Part shown: positions 57,331-64,000 of the stretch, piece by piece
How the letters are laid out: every line of letters begins with the position of its first letter
Numbering within the stretch: the stretch's first letter is position 1
NCBI GenBank assembly: GCA_030765065.1
Contig: CM060990.1
Location: 457,768,321-457,832,320 of the forward strand
Direction of reading: 5' to 3'
Length of the DNA stretch: 64,000 nt
Source: Deroplatys truncata
Lineage: Eukaryota > Arthropoda > Insecta > Mantodea > Mantidae
Position numbers and translations under genes: made by a program
The notes under the pieces: generated by a model
Databases searched by the model: none
What the model saw: only the letters and a program-made list of their open reading frames with translations
What the model was told of the DNA's origin: nothing

Positions 57331-60300
57331 AGATAGTTGCTTGGAAATATGTTTCGGAGCTTTACTTTATCCTAAAAAGATGTCGGTTAAGTAACTTGGA
57401 GTTCTATGGAACCCGTTTTCAGTTGAGAATTAATTACTTCATTAATCACCTCTGTAAATTTGAGATGGTACTTGGGACGTGCTCTAAAAGAGTTGCAGTT
57501 CATAAATGAGCAGATTATCAAACCACGTATTTCACCTAATTCCCGATTCTTCTGCTGTCATTTTTCAACCAACATTTCATTTTTCTCTGTTCGTAGCTTA
57601 GGAGGGTAGTACGTATCATGCTCAAGGCATTATACCAAAAGGAAATATAATGAAGTAAGATACATACTTTTCTTCTTCTACGTTTAGAAAAAACAAATTA
57701 AGTCATTCATTTATTTCCTTTGGCAAAACATAAAAATACTTATTTCATCAGTTGATAATAACACAAATAATTAAACTTATATTTGTAAAATTAAACGAAA
57801 TATAATATTAAATCGGTAAAACGTAGTGTATAAACATTCAGTGTCAGGGCATTGTTATTTTTAGATTATAAATTGTTTGATTTCATTCGATAAGAGAATT
57901 TTAATTAGCTCCTCTCAGAAGTATGAAAATGATAAAAAATAAACATTCCTCTTTGCTCAGTCCGCCAATGGCAATTCACTACATAATATGTCTCAAACGG
58001 GTCAATGTTTTGTTCTCGGTTACGACATACCTACATCTCTGAAATTGAAAACCACATGAGCAAGACTTTCCCTTTTTATTTTCATGTTATATTAGCCTAA
58101 AGAAGAATTCACGGGGATGGTACATCAAAGGATAATGACTTTGCATTTTTGGGATATATTATGCAACTTTATGTGACCACGATACAATGTAAATGATATA
58201 TTTGCTGGAAGTTAGCTGTCTGTTTCGGACAAAATCACAACAACGCACTGGCGTCACTTTTTCGTCAGTCGAATTGTATTCATTTAAAAACAAGATTCAG
58301 TACTGTTTTAGGATCACCTAGAGTGATCCTTTTAGTTATAGCCTCGTTGACAAATCCGAACTTCCTAACAGACATTCTTCATCGGCGCGCAAAATAGCTA
58401 TTCACCACTGCGTAATCATTAGAAATTAATTTTCGTATTTCCAAACTGGAAGGTTTCAGGGAGAAAACTGCATAAGAACGTTTATGGGCCTGTATGCATC
58501 TTTTAGGACAAATATGATTTTCAGCCTTACATCCTGTGCAACTGTCACAAGCGTCTATAGAAGAATTTTCGTTACTGACAAAAATGTTGAGTACGGCATA
58601 CAATTAAACTGCTTTTCAATACCCATTTATTTATCAGTTTTTAATGAGATAATAGGTGTAAAGAGTGGATAAAAACAAAGGACAAGTTTGTGAAATGTGA
58701 AGCTAGCACAACGCTACACCATTGCCATTACTGCTAGTTGCTCATAGAGGAGGGAAGAGTTCCTTTGCTCCTTTGGCTCATTTCAAGGGCCAATTTTTCA
58801 CTATAAGGCGAACCAAAAGTCTAATAAGTACTTTGTTCCTGTCGTAAGGTTTGTATTGTCACATGTTAAAACTTAATCATTGGAATTTATTATGCTCAAT
58901 TTAATAAAGTACTTAACAACTAAGTGGTGTCAACTTTTGCAGTGGATGTAATAGATGTAAGAAATTCAATTCAAAGGAAAACCTCTTATTTTTCTTGTTT
59001 CCATAGAAATTAAGAAGGTAAAAGGGTGAAATTTTATAATTTTTCGGGAAAATGTGTTATAGGAATTGTTAGCAACAGCAGATGTATTTGTTCGTCAAAT
59101 TTTGGAAAATCTGTGTTATTTGGATGTTTCCTACGTTAGGTTTAAATGAATTTTCATGCTAAGAACCTGAAATTTATATTATGTTCTCAAAGCTATGGTT
59201 AAAACACTACAGAGGTTTATTTTGGATAAATCAAATATGTTAATAACTACAAAACAACTGTGCGATCTGGCGACTAAAATTTGTATTTTCAAATCCACTG
59301 GGCATAGATCTGTGGCATACCAGTGAAATGTGAGGATTTATTACCAACAAAAAGAGGTTACTGTGCGCAAAAATTAAGTCTCTGGCCTAAGAAATGCGAA
59401 AAATATAAATTTTACCCTTTATCCCTTTCGGCTCTAAATATCACTTTGGGTCAAAACCGTTGCAAGTTCTGAGGGGCGCACCATCTCAACCAGCTAGCCT
59501 CCAATCCAAACTCCCGGTTTTAAGTAAGTGGAATGCTCTATGTTAGTGTTGCAAAATAGTAACTCTGAAGCTATGCAAAATAGAACACAATTGGTAACAG
59601 AGTTTGATTTTCTAAACTGATTCGTATATGATCTTAAAGGGAAACAAGCGTATTTTATTTCCAGTCGCTATAGTAGCCAGCCATTAGCTTGATCCAAAGA
59701 AATTTGTAATGTTCTCCTGCTAATTGCATTTTGTTTTTTAAATAACGACGGATGTCGAATGCTCAGCATTTACTATAGGGCTTATGAGTCTCCTGAATAT
59801 TCCTGACACATCTTTGATAATAATGCACTATAATCAATTATAGTGGAAGCATGTATAGTCGAGTGCATAGAATCCTGCCGATATAATGCGCAGTGGTTTA
59901 TGTTGGTAAGGAAAGACTAAATCATCTATACCACACCCAGCTCCAACCCGCCAACTGGCTTTAACACTCCACTTAATGATTATCTTACTCCTCCAGTTTC
60001 CTTCGCTCCTGAATCTGAAACCCACCTGTCTTCATAGGTTAATATTTGGGTTCCGGAGCTTTGACATCAAACTAATACGAGACGGACTCATTCAGGGACT
60101 GGTGTGGACCGGCGTTGGGTAGCATGCCTTCCATCCACTCACGTGAAATATTTCCGTACTTTTGGCGCTCACCTAGGCTTGGCCTTTGTTCTTAGATCAA
60201 TGCTTGTGTGTCGTACTTGAATTCAAACTAATAACAGATTGGCTCACCCAAGGTTGCTTTGAAGTTCAGATAACAAGGAGTTTCTGCCAACATTAAATAA

Positions 60301-61300
60301 AGAGAGCACTATAGGAAACCAAAAATATCTGCATGTTTCCGCGCACTCTGTGCTTTGCCTTGGTTAACCAGTCGTGTCAGCGTAAAAAGAAGTAGGAATA
60401 TTTGCGTAGTGAAGCTGCAATCAAAGCGGAAAAGAAATAGAAAGATAGAGTTTTTATTTGAAAGTGAAATTAGCCTTTGTCTTGAAGGCCTGTGAACCAC
60501 AGCAAGGTACAATTCAATCAGGGAACCCTGTGGGTGAGCGTTACGTATTTCCAAAGTTGTTCGCGACATCTTGGCATAATTGTTTCAGGAATACATTTAT
60601 CTTGCACACAGCTGGGAATTTTGCAGGAGATAAATGAATCTTCCTTCCTCAATACTGCAACAACACTGCCTTTGCATTCCACATGAGTTCAACATACACA
60701 CATATCTTGATACTACTGTACCTCGAAAGTTCCTCAAGACGTTCAATTATAGTTTACTTTCTCTACATACTACACAGTCTGGATATAATTGTAATTACTA
60801 CCTTTGTTCTTTAACTACTTATTTGTAACAACACGTTTATTTCATTTAATTTTGTATTAGTTCGAGGTTGTTTCTAGATAAAAACTTCGAGTGTTTTATT
60901 TAAGTACAAGTATTAAAATCTGTTTCTGGGTGCTCAACCACAGGAAGAAGATTTAAAGTTTCACTCGTGCTTTAAGATTTCTCTCATTTTCATTTCCTTT
61001 TTATTCATAATGGCAGTGCTTATAAGATGAAATATGTTGAAAAATGTGTATGTTTAAGCTATTACAAATTTTAAAAGTACATAACGAGTACTATAATTAT
61101 TACTAATAACTAATACATACATTCGAAGGAAGTTTTCTTTACAAATTGCACACTCTAACATAAAAAATATAGAAAACTAATATAATAATTTTTTAAAAAT
61201 TACCACTGAATTGCAGTAAATTTAAATTATTTTAGTTATAGTATAATTAGAAAAATATATATCCGTGCTTTAACTTGAAAAAAACACATAATAATGCTTA
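57331..61300. other. No gene recognised
   Basis: About 4 kb of AT-rich sequence without coding motifs. Frames of 60-86 codons (58379-58672, 59834-60025, 60309-60828) overlap on opposite strands and show nothing I can name. Confidence 0.4.
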
Positions 61301-61307
61301 TGTTCAA

Positions 61308-61555
61308 AAGTGTTCATAATAAAGATGAAGCATGAAATGGGAGTAGTATCTAAACCATTTTTCCTAGGTTCTTAAGACTTACTCCAATTGTAACTCCCGC
61401 AGACGGCAAACTCCAGCACGGCCAAGTAAAAAGTGTTCATAATAAAGATGAAGCATGAAATGGGAGTAGTATTTAAACCATTTTTCCTAGGTTCTTAAGA
61501 CTTACTCCAATTGTAACTCCCGCAGACGGCAAACTCCAGCACGGCCAAGTAAAAA
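61308..61555. repeat. Tandem duplication, two units of 123 bp
   Basis: Units start near 61308 and 61431 (GTGTTCATAATAAAGATGAA). I see one difference (TATCTAAACC versus TATTTAAACC), so the duplication is recent. Each unit carries AACTCCCGCAGACGGC and AAACTCCAGCACGG, relatives of the adjacent MULE terminal motif. Confidence 0.95.
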
Positions 61556-61639
61556 CTGCATTCAGGTAACGTAAACTCCGCCAAAGAAACTGTGTAAACT
61601 CCGGCACTAGAAATTAGTAAACTCCCCCATCATGGACCG

Positions 61640-62860
61640 GCTTAGCATTTTCCTTCTCAGTTTACCAGACTGAGGACTGGCTATACGAAATTGCATAGGT
61701 GTGGTTAAAAATGACTTCGATGGAAGGAGGCATTGAATTTGGAATGAAGTGATTCAACTGCATTCATGGCTTCTTCCCTTTCGTCAGTATTCTGGTATCC
61801 CATAACGCAGGGAGAAATGCAGCTTCGTCAGAGATGTGATTATCTTGCATAGGTGTGGTTAAAAATGCTTCGCTAAGTCAACAATTAAAATTAAAGTATG
61901 CCTACGTTCTAAATAGACTAAAAGTTTCTCCTGTTCTGAACACTGAGCGGAGAACACTGTACGCAGTCCACGTTCCTGTATTTTCCTGTACCAGTTTTGG
62001 CAAAAGTGGAAAGTAACAGCATATTGAGGGAAAACGTTACTTACAGCACTATGTATAGCTTGTTCAAAATAAGAGACAATGACTGCCAGTTGAAAATGTA
62101 AGCCTGTTGATCTACAAATGTCTTCAATTTTAGTGAATAAATATGTATAAGTTCACGCTTATTAGGCAATAAGGCATAAATAAATGACATGTAATGTCCG
62201 CTTCGCTAGCCATACAAAGAGAACATTTGAAGAAAGAAAGCAGGACAGTATTGAAAAGTTCCATCGACATACACTTTGTCACATCAACAGGGAAATTGTA
62301 AATTTGTGCCACAAGAAAATACAATAACTTATTACTTATGTCATCGTTGTAAAGGAGGAAATCTTCTTTTCGATTAGTTTTCATATTATAGCCATTGATA
62401 GTTTCATGCACTCCAAATAATGTTTTCGACAATGGTGACAATGCAGCTTGCTTCACGTTCTGTACATTGCGTCGAATGCGGGTAACGTCTATTGTTGTTA
62501 ACGATAGTTCATTTTCATGTTGACAGATTTCTTTCAGTATCACTTTAGAGGATTTGTCATGAAGTAAAAAATCGTCAGCTGTCATTCTCCTTTTCAGCTA
62601 TTGGAAACACTTTGGCCGTTCAAAGTATCATCTGGATCATGGTTGTGTTCGAAATGAGATTTTGAAAATTCTATATCCAGAACTTAAATTCCATAAGTAT
62701 AAACTTTGCTAGGGCACAAATTTTTAACACATCACCACCGACACGCACCATCCTTTGCTTCATGTTTAAAATAAAATTTATACCCGTTGACAACCATAAA
62801 ATTTTTCCCATCTTGACTAACCATAACAGAGTAGGCCGTGTCCATCCTATAAGTAATCCA
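61640..62860 (-). pseudogene. MULE transposase with FLYWCH zinc finger, broken
   Basis: Minus strand. A FLYWCH-type finger at about 62855-62650 shows SVMVSQDGKNFMVVNGYKFY, then GACRW, CVKNLC and FEHNHDP, giving the C..C...H.H ligand pattern. Next, 62585-62130 is open for 151 codons (MTADDFLLHD ...) and includes RKEDFLLYND, YFLVAQIYNF and DVTKCMSMELFN, where MULE transposases have the 'DGTF' catalytic region; here the first catalytic Asp context is altered. Further on (about 62070-61960), FEQAIHSAVSNVFPQY and FHFCQNWYRKIQERGL match the second catalytic block of the family, with the usual D before FE replaced. Stops occur after CRW and at several later points. It is inactive. The C-terminal third is not recognisable. 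Confidence 0.75.
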
Positions 62861-63029
62861 GCGCTAACTGGTAAACAAATGCGCCTGTCTTCCATTGTAT
62901 GTAAACGAATGAAGTACGGACTTCAACCCTACCAATCGTTGATGTTTCAGAAGGTACGTTCAGCTGCAAAGCACATGCAGCCTCGTGGTATCCATCGGAT
63001 TGACTACGTTCACTCGCAGTTCACAATAA

Positions 63030-63130
63030 CTCACTCAGCGTGTCTTGCGTAAGTATGAAAACTAATGTAGCATTAACTAGTACAAAAATGCATGTCACTC
63101 AGCGTCTGTCTTCCGTAAGTATGAAAACAA
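63030..63130. repeat. Imperfect tandem pair of about 65 bp
   Basis: CACTCAGCGTGTCTTGCGTA and CACTCAGCGTCTGTCTTCCG, each followed by GTATGAAAAC, lie inside the right part of the MULE. Confidence 0.65.
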
Positions 63131-63244
63131 CCGCGCCGGAATGTACTCAGCATTTCACATAAGTTCCAGGCCCTTGGTAATAACCAGCGTAATAACCAAT
63201 AACAGTTCGTGCGGGAGTTTACATTTCTGCTGTGCCGGACTTTA

Positions 63245-64000
63245 TATATGCACAGTATTCATGATTTACGAAAAAATGACAACCTGCCGTAGTTTACTAC
63301 CACCCGTAACTCTATTTAACAAATGCTTAAAGCAGGTCGCAGTTTGATTAAAGGTGGTTGTATATTTGATAATAATGCATTTCTTGATCGACATGTTGTA
63401 GCTCTATCGAAGATTTAAAGGAACTTAAGGGATAAAACTAAAGTATGCTTCAATAAATTTTAGTTCAGTATTCTCAATGCAATACCACAGCCTATTTGGC
63501 AACCCTAATAATAAAGTGCCATTTTGTCTTCTAATTAACTATTCAACTGCATTAATATTCAAATAATTCGACTGGTGCACTACCTACATAGAAGGAAACG
63601 TTGACATTTATTGTACGTCCTTCCTAAAACTTTTATAAAATTGGCAGTGAAAGATCACAGGCGAATGATATTTCAAAGAAAATTCAGCTTTGTGAAATGG
63701 GCTATCAAATTCTATTACGTTTTATTTTCCTATGAATGCTTCAATTAAGAAGATTATGAAATACTAGCTTACTAAACAGTTGTCGTGGTTCAATATATTT
63801 TTGTGCTCTTGTCTGGGTGAGACTAGCTGTAAGCCTTGAAGAATTCCAAGCTCTCTACTTTAATTGCATTCATCCTCCTCAAAAGGCTTCAGGCGGTTGC
63901 TTTGGGACGTTAAAAGCTTAAAAAGCAGGATGCTTCTATTTTCGTCGCCGTAACCGACATCTAATAATCCTGTAATTAGAATGGCTTGCGTCACCAAAAC
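63245..64000. other. No gene recognised
   Basis: AT-rich flank of the MULE. ACTAGCTTACTAAACAGTTG near 63764 may be a degenerate form of the repeat-edge motif at 7929. Confidence 0.4.

Larger units (their letters stand above)
61594..63244 (-). mobile_element. MULE (Mutator-like element) with terminal inverted repeats
   Basis: Left end (from 61594 inward): GTAAACTCCGGCACTAG, AAATTAGTAAACTCCCCC. Right end (minus strand from 63244 inward): TAAAGTCCGGCACAGC, AGAAATGTAAACTCCCGC. They form inverted repeats of about 37-40 bp. A broken MULE transposase lies between them on the minus strand. The length of 1.65 kb is short for an autonomous MULE, so part of the transposase is probably missing. A 9-bp target duplication could not be set because AAACTCC motifs recur on the left side. 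Confidence 0.7.

Overview
This window looks like AT-rich, gene-poor eukaryotic DNA. It is most likely from an insect, and a large-genome lineage such as Orthoptera, Phasmatodea or Blattodea would fit, but that is inference from repeat content alone. I found no intact host protein-coding gene, rRNA or functional tRNA, and nothing bacterial or plasmid-like. Almost everything that can be recognised is mobile DNA, most of it old and broken by stops and frameshifts.

Layout. 2.1-3.9 kb: decayed LINE with reverse transcriptase. 4.3-4.8, 8.5-8.9 and 9.3-9.8 kb: tRNA-derived SINEs. 5.8-6.9, 21.6-22.4 and 38.7-39.5 kb: three copies of one dispersed repeat of unknown class, each with a CA tract at the same internal site. 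11.36-15.54 kb: a young LTR element, with two 485-bp LTRs that are nearly identical and a 3.2 kb interior without gag or pol. Its primer-binding site and polypurine tract place it on the minus strand. 16.3-17.2 kb: Ty3/gypsy pol remnant, followed at once by a ZBED/hAT transposase remnant (17.28-17.87 kb). 25.3-27.3 kb: Penelope-like element (RT plus GIY-YIG) split by a SINE. 31.7-33.2 kb: Mutator-type transposase remnant. 33.47-33.84 kb: foldback element. 35.1-36.7 kb: piggyBac transposase remnant. 36.9-37.95 and 45.4-46.3 kb: two copies of an LTR-like repeat. 38.0-38.2 kb: long trinucleotide array. 40.4-41.7 kb: foldback structure whose arms are tandem arrays. 41.9 and 49.5 kb: a second SINE family. 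51.2-51.8 kb: a third SINE family forming a 102-bp-arm palindrome. 53.6-53.9 kb: internally deleted hAT element. 54.9-55.9 kb: Tc1-like transposase, nearly full length. 61.3-63.2 kb: MULE with a FLYWCH domain and terminal inverted repeats.

The elements do not form a pathway. They interact only by nesting (SINE inside the Penelope-like element, hAT beside gypsy) and by supplying structured repeats. The candidates most worth following are the non-autonomous LTR element with a short ORF ending at a splice-donor-like site, the two foldback structures, the SINE palindrome and the MULE with repeated terminal motifs. All family calls come from reading motifs by eye; no database search was run.
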